Assembly (NCBI RefSeq): GCF_001548475.1
Contig: NZ_LRUJ01000002.1
Coordinates: 124,001 to 188,000, forward strand
Direction: 5' to 3'
Origin: Bordetella hinzii LMG 13501
GTDB taxonomy: Bacteria > Pseudomonadota > Gammaproteobacteria > Burkholderiales > Burkholderiaceae_B
DNA: 64,000 bases
The position numbers and the translations under genes are program-made. How positions within the stretch are numbered: position 1 is the first letter of the stretch; the number at the start of each line of letters is the position of its first letter. Shown here piece after piece: positions 8,101-19,217 of this stretch. The notes under the pieces were generated by a model. It did no database searches and was not told the origin of the DNA. It saw only the letters and a list, made by a program, of their open reading frames with translations.

Positions 8101-8132
8101 AAAAAAGCCTGGGCTGCGGCCCAGGCTTTTTT
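8101..8132. terminator. Bidirectional terminator between the FkbM gene and argG
   Basis: AAAAAAGCCTGGG (8101-8113) pairs with CCCAGGCTTTTTT (8120-8132) around a 6-base loop, with T tracts on both strands. It serves the two convergent genes. Confidence 0.85.
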
Positions 8133-8145
8133 GGCCTTGCAAGGA

Positions 8146-10522
<2,377 letters not shown>

Positions 10523-10577
10523 GGTGAGGTCACAGGTCGATGGGCGGCGGCACGGCTCGTGGCCGCGCCGCCTGTGA

Positions 10578-11759
10578 TTATGCTTGTTCGGCCAGGAAGG
10601 TCTTGATGAGAGGCACGAGGATTGCGACGATTTGATCGGCCTCGGCCTGGCTCAGGATGAGCGGGGGCAGCAGGCGGATCACGCGGTCGCGCGTGACGTT
10701 GATGAGCAGGCCGGCCTGCATGGCGCGCAGGGCGAGCACGCCGCAGGGGCGTTCGAGCTCGATGCCGAGCATGAGGCCGCGGCCGCGCACGTCAGTGACG
10801 CCTTTCACGCCGGCCAGGGCCTGGCGCAGCGCCTCCTGCAGATGCGCGCCCACGCATTCGGCATTGTCCAGCAGGCCGTCCTGCTCGAGGGCGTCCAGCA
10901 CGGCCAGGCCGGCCGCGCAGGCCAGCGGGCCGCCGCCGAAGGTCGTGCCATGGCTGCCCGGGGTGAGCACGCCCGCGGCCGGTCCGCGCGCCAGCATGGC
11001 GCCGATCGGGACGCCGCCGGCCAGGCCTTTGGCCAGCGTCATGACGTCGGGCTGGATGCCGGCCCATTGGTGAGCAAACCATTTGCCGGTGCGCCCGATG
11101 CCGGACTGCACTTCGTCGATCATGAGCAGCCAGCCGCGCTCGGTACAGAGTTCACGCAGGCCGCGCAGGTAGGCGATGTCCGAGGGACGGATGCCGCCTT
11201 CGCCCTGGAGGACTTCCAGCAGCACGGCGGTCACGCGGCTTTCGCGGTCGCCCGCCGCGCGCACGGCCGCCAGATCGTTGTAGGCGACCTGTATGAAGCC
11301 GGTGGGCAGCGGTTCGAAGCCCTTGCGGGCCTTCTCGCTGCCGGTCGCCGCCAGGGTGCCCAGGGTGCGCCCATGCCAGGACGACTCCATGGTGATGATG
11401 TGGGCATGGGAGTTGCCGCGCTGGTAGGCGTGGTAGCGGGCCAGCTTGATGGCGGCTTCGTTGGCTTCCGAGCCGCTGTTGTTGAAGGCGACTTCTTCCA
11501 TGCCGGACAGCGCGTTCAGGCGGGCGGCCAGGGCGGTCTGCTGGGGAACCTCGTAGATATTGGAGGTATGGATGACGCGCGCGGCCTGCTCGGAGATGGC
11601 GCGCACCAGGCGCGGGTGGGCGTGGCCCAGGCAGGACACGCCGATGCCGGCCAGGGCATCGAGGTATTTGCGGCCTTCGGGATCCCACAGCCAGACACCT
11701 TCGCCGTGGGTGAAGGACACCGGCAGGCGGGAATAGATATTGGCCAACGGCGAGCTCAT
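10578..11759 (-). CDS. argD: Acetylornithine aminotransferase (PLP-dependent class III)
   Basis: 393 aa. Transfers an amino group from glutamate to N-acetylglutamate semialdehyde in arginine synthesis and may also serve as a succinyldiaminopimelate aminotransferase. Class III motifs are clear: NSGSEANEAAIKLAR (about 94-108), the DEVQSGIGRTG segment (215-225) and PLP lysine K244 in TLAKGLAGG. ATG 11759 is supported by GTGGAG just upstream and by family length; the frame extends 25 codons further but without support. It heads the argD-argF-argG series. The 158-bp gap to the divergent DUF3579 gene should hold the promoter, but I cannot pick convincing hexamers. Confidence 0.9.
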   Translation of the reverse strand: MSSPLANIYSRLPVSFTHGEGVWLWDPEGRKYLDALAGIGVSCLGHAHPRLVRAISEQAARVIHTSNIYEVPQQTALAARLNALSGMEEVAFNNSGSEANEAAIKLARYHAYQRGNSHAHIITMESSWHGRTLGTLAATGSEKARKGFEPLPTGFIQVAYNDLAAVRAAGDRESRVTAVLLEVLQGEGGIRPSDIAYLRGLRELCTERGWLLMIDEVQSGIGRTGKWFAHQWAGIQPDVMTLAKGLAGGVPIGAMLARGPAAGVLTPGSHGTTFGGGPLACAAGLAVLDALEQDGLLDNAECVGAHLQEALRQALAGVKGVTDVRGRGLMLGIELERPCGVLALRAMQAGLLINVTRDRVIRLLPPLILSQAEADQIVAILVPLIKTFLAEQA

Positions 11760-11917
11760 CGCGGTGTTCTCCACGGGAAAAACCAGGGATGCGGCCCCTT
11801 CATGCCCTAGGGCGGAAGCGGACCAAAGGATCAATCATATACAATTCGCGGCGCGGGTCGCATGTTTGAGACGCGGCCGATCCGGCGTCCGCGCGCGCAG
11901 CCCGTTGTGAAGGTTCC

Positions 11918-12208
11918 ATGGCAACTCGCGTCAAACAATTCGTTATTCATGGCGTCACCGAAAGCGGTGCGCGTTTCCGTCCCAGCGACTGGGCGGAGCG
12001 CCTGGCTGGCGTCATGGCTCAGTTCCGGCCGCCTGGCAGCGCCGGCAACCATCTCACGTATTCGCCCTATGTGCTGCCCGTCGTGATCGACGGCGTGCGC
12101 GGCATCGTGGTCGACCAGCGCCTGCGCGAACTGGAGCCGCTCGCTTATAAGTTCGTGGTCGATTTCGCGCGTGATAATGGCCTGAAGACCGAAGAACGCG
12201 AAGTTTAG
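11918..12208 (+). CDS. DUF3579 family protein
   Basis: 96 aa. It matches what I know of the DUF3579 family, small cytosolic proteins found mainly in betaproteobacteria, without known function. Recognisable points are KQFVIHGVTESGARFRPSDW at the start, PYVLPVVIDGVRGIVVD in the middle, and a charged C-terminus. A GAAGG element precedes the ATG. It is divergent from argD and ends at a bidirectional terminator. The frequent association with arg genes is recalled, not tested, and it hints at a link with amino acid metabolism. Confidence 0.8.
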   Translation: MATRVKQFVIHGVTESGARFRPSDWAERLAGVMAQFRPPGSAGNHLTYSPYVLPVVIDGVRGIVVDQRLRELEPLAYKFVVDFARDNGLKTEEREV

Positions 12209-12230
12209 GCGAAAATGGCGTGCTGGATGA

Positions 12231-12252
12231 CAAGGCCCCCTCGGGGGCCTTG
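12231..12252. terminator. Hairpin between DUF3579 and the convergent dehydrogenase gene
   Basis: CAAGGCCCC (12231-12239) pairs with GGGGCCTTG (12244-12252) around CTCG. It lies between two convergent genes and can act for both, although T tracts are short. Confidence 0.6.
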
Positions 12253-12263
12253 CCCATGGGGCG

Positions 12264-13217
12264 TCACACCGGCGTGATCACTTTGCCGGTGGCGAAGTAG
12301 GCCGCCAGGTTGTCCAGCATCAGGTTTTCCATGTCCATGCGGGTCTCGGTGGTCGCGCTGCCGATATGCGGCAGTACGACGGCCTGGTCCGTGGTCTTGA
12401 AGAAATCCGGGACCTTGGGCTCGTGCTCGAAGACATCCAGGGCCGCGAACCCGAGTTCGCCAGATTCCAGCAGCGCCACCATGGCGGCCTCGTCGATCAC
12501 CGGGCCGCGGGCGATATTCACGATGATCCCCTTGGGGCCAAGCGCGCGCAGCGCCTCGCGGCCCACCAGGTGGCGGGTGCTGGGGCCGCCCACGGTGGCC
12601 ACCACCAGAAAGTCCGCCCACTCGGCCAACTCGGTCAGGCTGGCGGCGTAGCCGTAGTCCACGTCGTCGCGCCGCCGCCGGTTGTGGTAGCGCACCTGCA
12701 TGTCGAACCCCAGGCCGCGGCGGGCGATGGCCTCGCCGATGCGCCCCAGGCCGACCACCCCGAGTTTCTTGCCGCTGACACGCATGCCCAGCGGGATGCT
12801 GCCATGGACCTGGCCCCAGCGGCCGGCACGCACGAAGCGCTCGCCCTGGCCCATGCGGCGGGCCGCGGCAATCAACAGGCCCCAGGCCAGGTCGGCGACG
12901 CAGTCGGTGAGCACGTCGGGCGTATTGCTGACCTGCACGCCGCGTTGGCGGGCCGCCTCGACGTCGATGGTTTCGTAGCCCACGCCCCAGCTGCAGATTG
13001 CCTTCAGGTCGGGCAGGGCGGCGATGAGTTCGGCCGAGGCCCCCATATTGGCCGAGGTGACCAGCGCGGTGACGCCGGGGCCGAATCGGGCCAGGGCCGC
13101 CTGGCGGTCTTCGTACTTCCAGAGCTCGATCACGTCGTAGCTGTCGGCCAGCCGTTGATTGGCCGAGGGGGAGCCGGCCAGGGAGCCGACCTGGATGATG
13201 CGATGCTTGCTTGTCAT
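12264..13217 (-). CDS. D-isomer-specific 2-hydroxyacid dehydrogenase (glyoxylate/hydroxypyruvate reductase-like)
   Basis: 317 aa. Reduces a 2-oxoacid to a D-2-hydroxyacid or the reverse with NAD(P)H. The Rossmann motif GVVGLGRIGEAIARR is followed by an HNR at the end of strand two, where NADP-preferring members carry Arg. Catalytic Arg lies in VNIARGPVIDE, Glu in FEHEP and His in PHIGSAT. I start at ATG 13217 (MTSKHRIIQ); the longer open frame upstream runs through the neighbouring gene in another frame. It is 85 bp downstream of a Bug-type binding protein gene on the same strand and belongs to the sugar-acid cluster. The true substrate is unknown. Confidence 0.85.
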   Translation of the reverse strand: MTSKHRIIQVGSLAGSPSANQRLADSYDVIELWKYEDRQAALARFGPGVTALVTSANMGASAELIAALPDLKAICSWGVGYETIDVEAARQRGVQVSNTPDVLTDCVADLAWGLLIAAARRMGQGERFVRAGRWGQVHGSIPLGMRVSGKKLGVVGLGRIGEAIARRGLGFDMQVRYHNRRRRDDVDYGYAASLTELAEWADFLVVATVGGPSTRHLVGREALRALGPKGIIVNIARGPVIDEAAMVALLESGELGFAALDVFEHEPKVPDFFKTTDQAVVLPHIGSATTETRMDMENLMLDNLAAYFATGKVITPV

Positions 13218-13302
13218 GGCGTTCAACGTTGGGGGAAATGGCAAAGCAAAAATGCTACTTGATTCCCGGGGCGCCTGCCGGCGCGCCCGGGGCGGGGCCG
13301 CA

Positions 13303-14277
13303 TCATTCCAGCGAGATGCCGCTCTTGCCGATGACGTCTTTCCAGCGTTTGACCTCTTCCTGCTGGAAACGGGTGAACTCCTGCGGCGTATTGGCCACCA
13401 CTTCGAAGCCCAGCCCCTGCAGGGTCTTGGCGACTTGCGGGTCGCGCAGCGTCTCGCGCAGGGCGTCGGCCAGTTTCGTAACCACGGCGGCCGGCGTGTC
13501 GCGCGGCACGGCAAAGCCCTGCCAGGAATAGACCACCATATCCTTGACGCCCGCCTCGGCCAGGGTGGGCACATCGGGCAGTTCCGCGATGCGCGCCTGG
13601 CCGGTGGTCGCCAGGGCCTTGAGCTTGCCTGCCTTGATATGGCTTTGCACCGCGCCCAGGTTCTGGAAGGAGACATTGACCTGGCCGCCGATCAGGTCGG
13701 CGATCGCCGCGCCGCCGCCGCGATAGGGCACGTCCACGCCCGTGGTGCCAGTGCGCTGGCGGAACATGACGGCCGATAGGTGATCCGATGAGCCCGTGCC
13801 CGACGAGGCATAGGAGACCTTGCCGGGATTCTGCTGGGCATAGGCAACCAGTTCGGCCACGTTGTTGGCGGGGAAGTTCGGCGGCGCAACGAGGACGTTG
13901 GGGTTGCGCACAGCCTGGGTGAGATATTGGAAGTCCTTGCTGGGGTTGTAGGAGAGGTTGCGGTAGAGCGCCTCGTTGATGGCGAAGGTGCCGATGGAGC
14001 CCACCATCATGGTGTAGCCGTCGGCAGTGGCGCGCGCCAGGGCCTGCGCGCCGATCGAACTATTGGCGCCGGGCTTGTTTTCCACCACGAAGGTCTGGCC
14101 CAGACGCTGCGACAGGCCAGGCGTGACCGCGCGCGCGGTGATGTCGGAAGACCCGCCCGGCACGAAGGGCACGATCATGGTGACGGGTTTTTCGGGATAA
14201 GCGGCGGGGGCGGCGCCGGGCCACCCGGCGCAGGCGGCCAGGGTCATGGCCGCGCAGGTTTGCAGAAAGCGATTCAC
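13303..14277 (-). CDS. Bug/TctC-family periplasmic substrate-binding protein
   Basis: 324 aa. Signal peptide at about 1-27 (ends GAAPAA), then the TctC fold with the family hallmarks YPEKPVTMIVPFVPGGSSD and VENKPGANSSIGA. Bug proteins bind carboxylates or amino acids and are hugely expanded in Bordetella, mostly without a dedicated transporter beside them. I choose GTG 14277 because CCGAGGAGACAAG gives a good Shine-Dalgarno; an ATG 24 bases upstream lacks one. A strong minus-strand promoter (14393-14421) lies about 115 bp upstream. It is probably cotranscribed with the following dehydrogenase and binds the compound degraded by the cluster. Confidence 0.88.
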   Translation of the reverse strand: MNRFLQTCAAMTLAACAGWPGAAPAAYPEKPVTMIVPFVPGGSSDITARAVTPGLSQRLGQTFVVENKPGANSSIGAQALARATADGYTMMVGSIGTFAINEALYRNLSYNPSKDFQYLTQAVRNPNVLVAPPNFPANNVAELVAYAQQNPGKVSYASSGTGSSDHLSAVMFRQRTGTTGVDVPYRGGGAAIADLIGGQVNVSFQNLGAVQSHIKAGKLKALATTGQARIAELPDVPTLAEAGVKDMVVYSWQGFAVPRDTPAAVVTKLADALRETLRDPQVAKTLQGLGFEVVANTPQEFTRFQQEEVKRWKDVIGKSGISLE

Positions 14278-14382
14278 CTTGTCTCCTCGGGTCGCGTGCA
14301 TGGACCGAGCGCTCCCGTGGCACGCGACGCGGGATCGCTTGTGATCTTGCTGCGCAGCGGGGCGCCTTCATGGGACTGCCAC

Positions 14383-14412
14383 TTGTAAAACAAATATAGG
14401 TATTGGTAGTAT
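14383..14412 (+). promoter_or_regulatory. Candidate promoter of the DapA-like operon
   Basis: TTGTAA (14383-14388) and TAGTAT (14407-14412) are 18 bp apart. The promoter overlaps the opposing Bug promoter. TTGTAAAACAA (14383-14393) forms a short inverted repeat that could be an operator for the cluster's GntR regulator. Confidence 0.4.
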
Positions 14413-14421
14413 GCTTGTCAA
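14393..14421 (-). promoter_or_regulatory. Strong sigma-70 promoter of the Bug/dehydrogenase genes
   Basis: On the minus strand TTGACA (14421-14416) and TATATT (14398-14393) are exactly 17 bp apart; both hexamers are near consensus. It reads toward the Bug gene starting at 14277, leaving a leader of about 110 bases. Confidence 0.65.
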
Positions 14422-14469
14422 TCAAGTGAAAGCCCGCCCCCCATCATTTTTTCTGGAGTTTGCGCCGCC

Positions 14470-15399
14470 ATGAAGACCAGCCCGGTTACCGCCGCCGACC
14501 TGCAACGTTCCGTGATCGCCGTGCCGCCGCTGGCGCGCCATGCCGACCTGTCCTTGAATTTGCCGGCCAACCGGGCTTTGCTGCGGCATCTGGAGGAGGG
14601 GGGCGTGCGCAATGTCATGTACGGCGGCAACGCCAATTTCTACAACATCGCAGTGAGCGAATACGCCAGCGTCATCGACGCGCTGGCCGACGCCGCGGGG
14701 GCCGACACCTGGGTGCTGCCTTCGGCCGGGCCTGACTATGGCAAGTTCATCGACCAGGCCCGCATCCTGCGCGCGCGCGCGTTTCCGACGGCCATGCTGC
14801 TGCCCATGTCCTTTCCCTATACGGACGCTGGCCTGGCCGAAGGCGTGCGCCGCTTCAGCGACGCGCTGGGCCGCCCGGCCGTGATCTACATCAAGTCGGC
14901 TGACTACATGGCGCCCGCCACGCTGGCCCGCCTGATCGAGGAAGGCCGCATCGCGGCCATCAAGTATGCGGTGGTGCGCGACGATCCCGCGCAGGATGCG
15001 TATCTGGCGTCGCTGCTCAAGGATGTGGATGCGCGCTATGTGGTCAGCGGCATCGGCGAGCGGCCTGCCATCGTGCATTTCCGCCAGTTCGGTTTGAAGA
15101 GCTTTACCTCGGGATCGGTGTGCGTGGCGCCGCGCGGCTCGATGCAGTTGCTGCGCAGCTTGCATGCCGGGCGCTTCGATGAGGCCGAACGCCTGCGCGC
15201 GGCCTATCTCCCGCTGGAGGACTGCCGTGACGGCATCAGTCCCATCCGCGTGCTGCATGACGCCGTGACGCTGGCCGGGGTGGCGGACATGGGACCCATG
15301 CTGCCGCTGCTGAGCGGGCTGGACGCGGCTGAGCGCGAGCGCGTCGCGCCGGTGGCGCGGGCCTTGCTGGCCCAGGATGGCAAGGTCGTGGCCGCTTGA
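14470..15399 (+). CDS. DapA/NAL-superfamily lyase (dihydrodipicolinate synthase-like)
   Basis: 309 aa TIM-barrel class I aldolase/dehydratase family. The Schiff-base lysine is K165 in AAIKYAVVRD, the usual Tyr is Y140 in VIYIKS, and a GGN motif is at 52-54. Such enzymes cleave or dehydrate 2-oxo-3-deoxy sugar acids, or condense pyruvate with aldehydes. In this cluster, with an IlvD/Edd dehydratase and an HpaI aldolase, sugar-acid breakdown is more likely than lysine synthesis. A CTGGAG element precedes the ATG. It is the first gene of a plus-strand series running to 21027. Substrate is not predictable from sequence alone. Confidence 0.8.
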   Translation: MKTSPVTAADLQRSVIAVPPLARHADLSLNLPANRALLRHLEEGGVRNVMYGGNANFYNIAVSEYASVIDALADAAGADTWVLPSAGPDYGKFIDQARILRARAFPTAMLLPMSFPYTDAGLAEGVRRFSDALGRPAVIYIKSADYMAPATLARLIEEGRIAAIKYAVVRDDPAQDAYLASLLKDVDARYVVSGIGERPAIVHFRQFGLKSFTSGSVCVAPRGSMQLLRSLHAGRFDEAERLRAAYLPLEDCRDGISPIRVLHDAVTLAGVADMGPMLPLLSGLDAAERERVAPVARALLAQDGKVVAA

Positions 15400-15462
15400 T
15401 GCTTCCGCGGCGCGGCCCGGGTACCATAGCGGCTGCCTGCCCGCCTATTTCCAGGAGTCCGC

Positions 15463-16200
15463 GTGGCCACGACGAAACACACAGGGGATGAGCCGGCGCC
15501 GCTGGAAAGAGGCCAGCGCGTGCGCCTGGCCGACCAGCTCTACGGACAGATCTTCGAGCAGATCGCGTCGGGGCGGCTGAGCGTGGGCGACAAGCTGCCA
15601 TCCGAACACGAAATCTGCGACCGCTTCGGCGTGTCGCGGCCGGTGGTGCGCGAAGCGCTCTTGCGGCTGCGTGCCGATGGATTGATCACCGCGCACCAAG
15701 GCCTGGGCACCTTCGTCAGCCATCAGCCCGCGCCGCGGCTCAAGACCTTTCCCGATGTGCAGAACGTGGGGGCCTATCTGCGCGCCCAGGAGGTGCGCGT
15801 GGCCCTGGAAGGCGATGCGGCGCGCCTGGCCGCCTTGCGGCGCAGCGACGAGCAGCTCCAGCATATCGAGCAGGCGCATGAGGCTTTCGTGGCCATGCTG
15901 GCCGGCGGCAGGGTGTCGCCCGAGGCGGACCTGGCGTTTCATGCCAGCATCGCCGAGGCCAGCGGCAATGATTTCTACCTGGGCGTGCTGGAGACGATCC
16001 ATGAGTCCATCAGCGGCTTCATGAGGCTGGCCCTGAACCTGACGCGCACCGGTTCGCGCCAGCGCGCCGAGCGCGTGGCCGACGAGCATGCGGCCATCCT
16101 GGCGGCCATCCGGACGCAGGATGGCGAGCGCGCGCGCGTGGCGATGCAATTCCACCTGGGCCAGGCACGGCACAGGCTGGTCGACAGGGAGCGCGACTGA
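15463..16200 (+). CDS. GntR-family transcriptional regulator, FadR subfamily
   Basis: 245 aa. N-terminal winged helix (about 21-88) with the typical KLPSEHEICDRFGVSRPVVR helix-turn-helix, followed by an all-helical FCD effector domain (about 95-235). The FCD metal site residues are visible as D-x3-H in DLAFHASIAEASGNDFY and later His residues in DEHAAIL and FHLGQARHRL. FCD regulators usually sense a carboxylate substrate of nearby genes and repress them. GTG 15463 is supported by AGGAG with a 5-base spacer. It sits second in the catabolic operon and probably acts on the divergent promoter region around 14383-14421. Confidence 0.88.
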   Translation: MATTKHTGDEPAPLERGQRVRLADQLYGQIFEQIASGRLSVGDKLPSEHEICDRFGVSRPVVREALLRLRADGLITAHQGLGTFVSHQPAPRLKTFPDVQNVGAYLRAQEVRVALEGDAARLAALRRSDEQLQHIEQAHEAFVAMLAGGRVSPEADLAFHASIAEASGNDFYLGVLETIHESISGFMRLALNLTRTGSRQRAERVADEHAAILAAIRTQDGERARVAMQFHLGQARHRLVDRERD

Positions 16201-16257
16201 CACTCATGGCGCCAGCGGGCGGCAGACCCGGGCGGCGGATCCCGAAGGAGACAAGCG

Positions 16258-17370
16258 GTGCAAGACGACAAAGCAGCAGGCATGCGCGCCACCGTGGCGC
16301 GGGTGCGCGAACAGATCGAGAGGGTCCTGGCCGCCTGGGGCATGCCCCAGGACCTCGCAGCCACCAGCGCGCGGCTGATGGCCGAGACGGACCGGCTGGG
16401 CGTCGATTCGCATGGGATCTCCATGCTGCCTATGTACGAAGAAAAATGGCGCGCCGGCACGCTGGAGCTGCGTGCGCGGCCGCGCCTGGTGCGCGAGGGC
16501 ACGGCCAGCGCCTTGTTCGACGCCATGGGCGGCCTGGGCCATCCCGTGTCACAGCAGGCCATGGACCTGGCCTGTGACAAGGCATTGAGCCATGGCGTGG
16601 GCGCGGTCTCGGTGCGCAACTCCCATCATTTCGGCGCGGCCGGTGTCTACGCCCGGCTGGCCCTGGCGCGCGGCCTGGTCGGTCTGGTGGCCAGCAGCGC
16701 CACCACGCTCATCATGGTGCCCACGCGCGGCGCCATGCCCATGCTGGGGACCAATCCGCTGGCCTTCGCCGCACCCGCCACGCACAACGAAGGCCTGGTC
16801 CTCGACATGGCCACCACGACCGTGGCGGCCAACAAGGTCAAAGTCTATGACTTCTACGGCAAGACCCTGCCGCCAGGCTGGGCCGTGGACGGCCAGGGCC
16901 ATAGCGTGACGGACGCTGGCCTGGCCATGCAATTCCTGTTCAAGCGCGAGGAAGGCGGTCTCACGCCCCTGGGCGGCACGGCCGCCATGAGCAGCCACAA
17001 GGGTTATGGCCTGGCCCTGCTGGCCCAGACCCTGGGTGGCACGCTGGGCGGCAGCGCCCTGGCCGCCAGGCATGCGCGCAGGCGCCGGCCCGGGCAAGGC
17101 GATGACGTGGGGCATTTTTTCCTCGCCCTCAATCCCGATGCCTTCCGCGATGCGGGCTCTTTCGAAGACGAGATGGACGAGCTGATCGATACCATGCGCG
17201 ATACACCCGCGGCCGATCCGCAGGCGCCGGTGTTGGTGCCCGGCGACCCGGAGGCGGCCGAGGCGCGGCGGCGAGATGCGGCGGGCGTGCCGATATCGCG
17301 GGCACTGGATGAAAAATTGCGCGCGATCTGCGAGCGCAGCGGCGCGCGCTATGTATTGGGACTCCAATAG
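16258..17370 (+). CDS. Ldh_2-family NAD(P)-dependent oxidoreductase (malate/L-lactate/ureidoglycolate dehydrogenase type)
   Basis: 370 aa. This fold differs from Rossmann lactate dehydrogenases; family members oxidise 2-hydroxyacids or reduce cyclic imines. Visible hallmarks are [11 protein letters not shown] (with catalytic His), NSHHFGAAG, and the [10 protein letters not shown] region, then HKGYGLALL near the C-terminal third. The start is GTG with AAGGAG upstream. It lies 14 bp before the dehydratase gene. In this cluster it most likely oxidises a hydroxyacid intermediate. The C-terminal tail after about residue 300 is more diverged, which does not affect the family call. Confidence 0.83.
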   Translation: MQDDKAAGMRATVARVREQIERVLAAWGMPQDLAATSARLMAETDRLGVDSHGISMLPMYEEKWRAGTLELRARPRLVREGTASALFDAMGGLGHPVSQQAMDLACDKALSHGVGAVSVRNSHHFGAAGVYARLALARGLVGLVASSATTLIMVPTRGAMPMLGTNPLAFAAPATHNEGLVLDMATTTVAANKVKVYDFYGKTLPPGWAVDGQGHSVTDAGLAMQFLFKREEGGLTPLGGTAAMSSHKGYGLALLAQTLGGTLGGSALAARHARRRRPGQGDDVGHFFLALNPDAFRDAGSFEDEMDELIDTMRDTPAADPQAPVLVPGDPEAAEARRRDAAGVPISRALDEKLRAICERSGARYVLGLQ

Positions 17371-17384
17371 AGGAAGACAGCACA

Positions 17385-19127
17385 ATGAGCAAATCCCCCA
17401 AGCGCAAGCTGCCCGAAGAGCTGCGCAGCCATCGCTGGTATGGCGTGAAAGACCTGCGCTCCTTCGGCCATCGTTCGCGCACGGCCCAGATGGGCTATCA
17501 CCGTTCCGACTATGCCGGCAAACCGGTGATCGCCATCATCAACACCTGGAGCGACATCAATCCTTGCCACAGCCATTTCAAGCAGCGGGTCGAGGAGGTC
17601 AAGCGCGGCATCTGGCAGGCGGGCGGCTTTCCGGTGGAGATGCCGGCCATGAGCCTGTCGGAACCCTTCCAGAAACCCACCACCATGCTGTATCGCAACC
17701 TGCTGGCCATGGAGACCGAGGAGCTGCTGCGCTCCTATCCGGCCGATGGCTGTGTGCTCATGGGCGGCTGCGACAAGACCACGCCGGCCTTGCTCATGGG
17801 CGCGATCTCGATGGACCTGCCGACGATATTCGTGCCGGCGGGTCCCATGCTGCGCGGCAACTGGAACGGCGTTACGCTGGGGTCGGGTTCGGATACCTGG
17901 AAATACTGGGCCGAGCTGCGCGCCGGCAATATCACCGAGGATGACTGGCAGGGCGTGGAGGACGGCATCGCCCGTTCCCCCGGCCACTGCATGACCATGG
18001 GCACCGCGTCGACCATGACGGCGGCGGTCGAGACCCTGGGTCTGTGCCTGTCGGGTTATTCGTCGATTCCGGCGCCCGATTCACGCCATGGCCAGATGGC
18101 CAGCCTGACCGGCAAGCGCATTGTCGAAATGGTCTGGCAGGACCTCAAGCCCAGCGATTTCCTGAGCGCGGCCTCGTTCGACAATGCCGTGCGCGCGGTC
18201 CTGGCCCTGTCCGGATCGACCAACTCGGTGGTCCACCTCATCGCCATGGCGCGCCGCGCCGGCTTCGATCTCGACCTGGACCGCTTTGACGCGCTGGCGC
18301 GCAGCACGCCCGTGCTGGCCAATCTGCGGCCGGCCGGCAAATACCTGATGGAAGACTTCTATTACGCTGGCGGCCTGCGCGCCTTGCTGGTGCAGCTGGG
18401 CGACCTGCTGGACCTGGGGCAGGGCACGGTCGATGGCCGCAGCCTGGGCGAGAACATCGCCGGGGCGCGCGTCTTCAATGACGATGTCATCCGTGGCCGC
18501 GAGCAGGCGCTGGTGCCATGCGACGGCCTGGCCGTGCTGCGCGGCAACCTGGCGCCCGACGGCGCGGTCATCAAGCCGCCCGCCATGGAGGAAAGGCTGC
18601 AAGTGCACACCGGCCCGGCCGTGGTCTTCAAGGACTACAACGACATGGCCGAGCGCATCGACGATCCCGACCTGGATATCAGCGCCGACAGCGTGATCGT
18701 GCTCCAGAATGCCGGCCCCCAGGGAGCGCCCGGCATGCCGGAGTGGGGGCAATTGCCCATTCCGCAGAAGCTGCTCAAGCAAGGGGTGCGCGATATGGTG
18801 CGCATCTCGGATGCGCGCATGAGCGGCACGAGCTACGGCGCCTGTGTGCTGCACGTGGCACCCGAGGCCTATGTGGGCGGCCCCTTGGCGCTGGTCCGCA
18901 CGGGCGACCTGATCGCCCTGGATGTGCCGGCGCGGCGTATCGACGTGCTCATTACGGATGCCGAGATGGCGGCCCGCAGGCAGGCCTGGCAGCCGCCGGC
19001 GCCCAAGTTCGACCGCGGCTTCGGCGTGCTGTATCTCAAGCATATCGGCCAGGCCGACAGCGGCTGCGATTTCGACTTCCTGCAAACGCGCAAGACCGCC
19101 GAGCCGGGAGAACCGGAAATTCATTGA
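17385..19127 (+). CDS. IlvD/Edd-family dehydratase (sugar-acid dehydratase type)
   Basis: 580 aa. Family members dehydrate 2,3-dihydroxy acids or aldonates to 2-oxo-3-deoxy acids using an iron-sulfur cluster. Three candidate cluster cysteines are present in the expected contexts: C61 (NPCHSHF), C129 (GGCDKTTPA) and C202 (GHCMTMG), as in the [2Fe-2S] dihydroxyacid and pentonate dehydratases. The late [17 protein letters not shown] motif is also present. AGGAAG precedes the ATG. The genomic setting (Bug proteins, HpaI aldolase, DapA-like lyase, local GntR regulator) and the absence of ilv genes favour a sugar-acid dehydratase over branched-chain amino acid synthesis. Confidence 0.85.
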   Translation: MSKSPKRKLPEELRSHRWYGVKDLRSFGHRSRTAQMGYHRSDYAGKPVIAIINTWSDINPCHSHFKQRVEEVKRGIWQAGGFPVEMPAMSLSEPFQKPTTMLYRNLLAMETEELLRSYPADGCVLMGGCDKTTPALLMGAISMDLPTIFVPAGPMLRGNWNGVTLGSGSDTWKYWAELRAGNITEDDWQGVEDGIARSPGHCMTMGTASTMTAAVETLGLCLSGYSSIPAPDSRHGQMASLTGKRIVEMVWQDLKPSDFLSAASFDNAVRAVLALSGSTNSVVHLIAMARRAGFDLDLDRFDALARSTPVLANLRPAGKYLMEDFYYAGGLRALLVQLGDLLDLGQGTVDGRSLGENIAGARVFNDDVIRGREQALVPCDGLAVLRGNLAPDGAVIKPPAMEERLQVHTGPAVVFKDYNDMAERIDDPDLDISADSVIVLQNAGPQGAPGMPEWGQLPIPQKLLKQGVRDMVRISDARMSGTSYGACVLHVAPEAYVGGPLALVRTGDLIALDVPARRIDVLITDAEMAARRQAWQPPAPKFDRGFGVLYLKHIGQADSGCDFDFLQTRKTAEPGEPEIH

Positions 19128-19217
19128 CCCCAGTGGTGGGCGGGCCTTGCGGCCCGCCGGTTTCAGACTTGCTCAATACATAAGATGCCGGCCGGGCCGG
19201 CACGAGGAGACAACAGC

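Noticed and set aside
11760-11917. ArgR-type operator between argD and DUF3579
   Set aside because: An AT-rich patch near 11833-11850 is visible, but no palindrome matching an ARG box could be aligned.
17385-19127. Dihydroxy-acid dehydratase for branched-chain amino acid synthesis (ilvD)
   Set aside because: The family fits, but the neighbours are catabolic and no ilv gene is near; a sugar-acid substrate is more likely.
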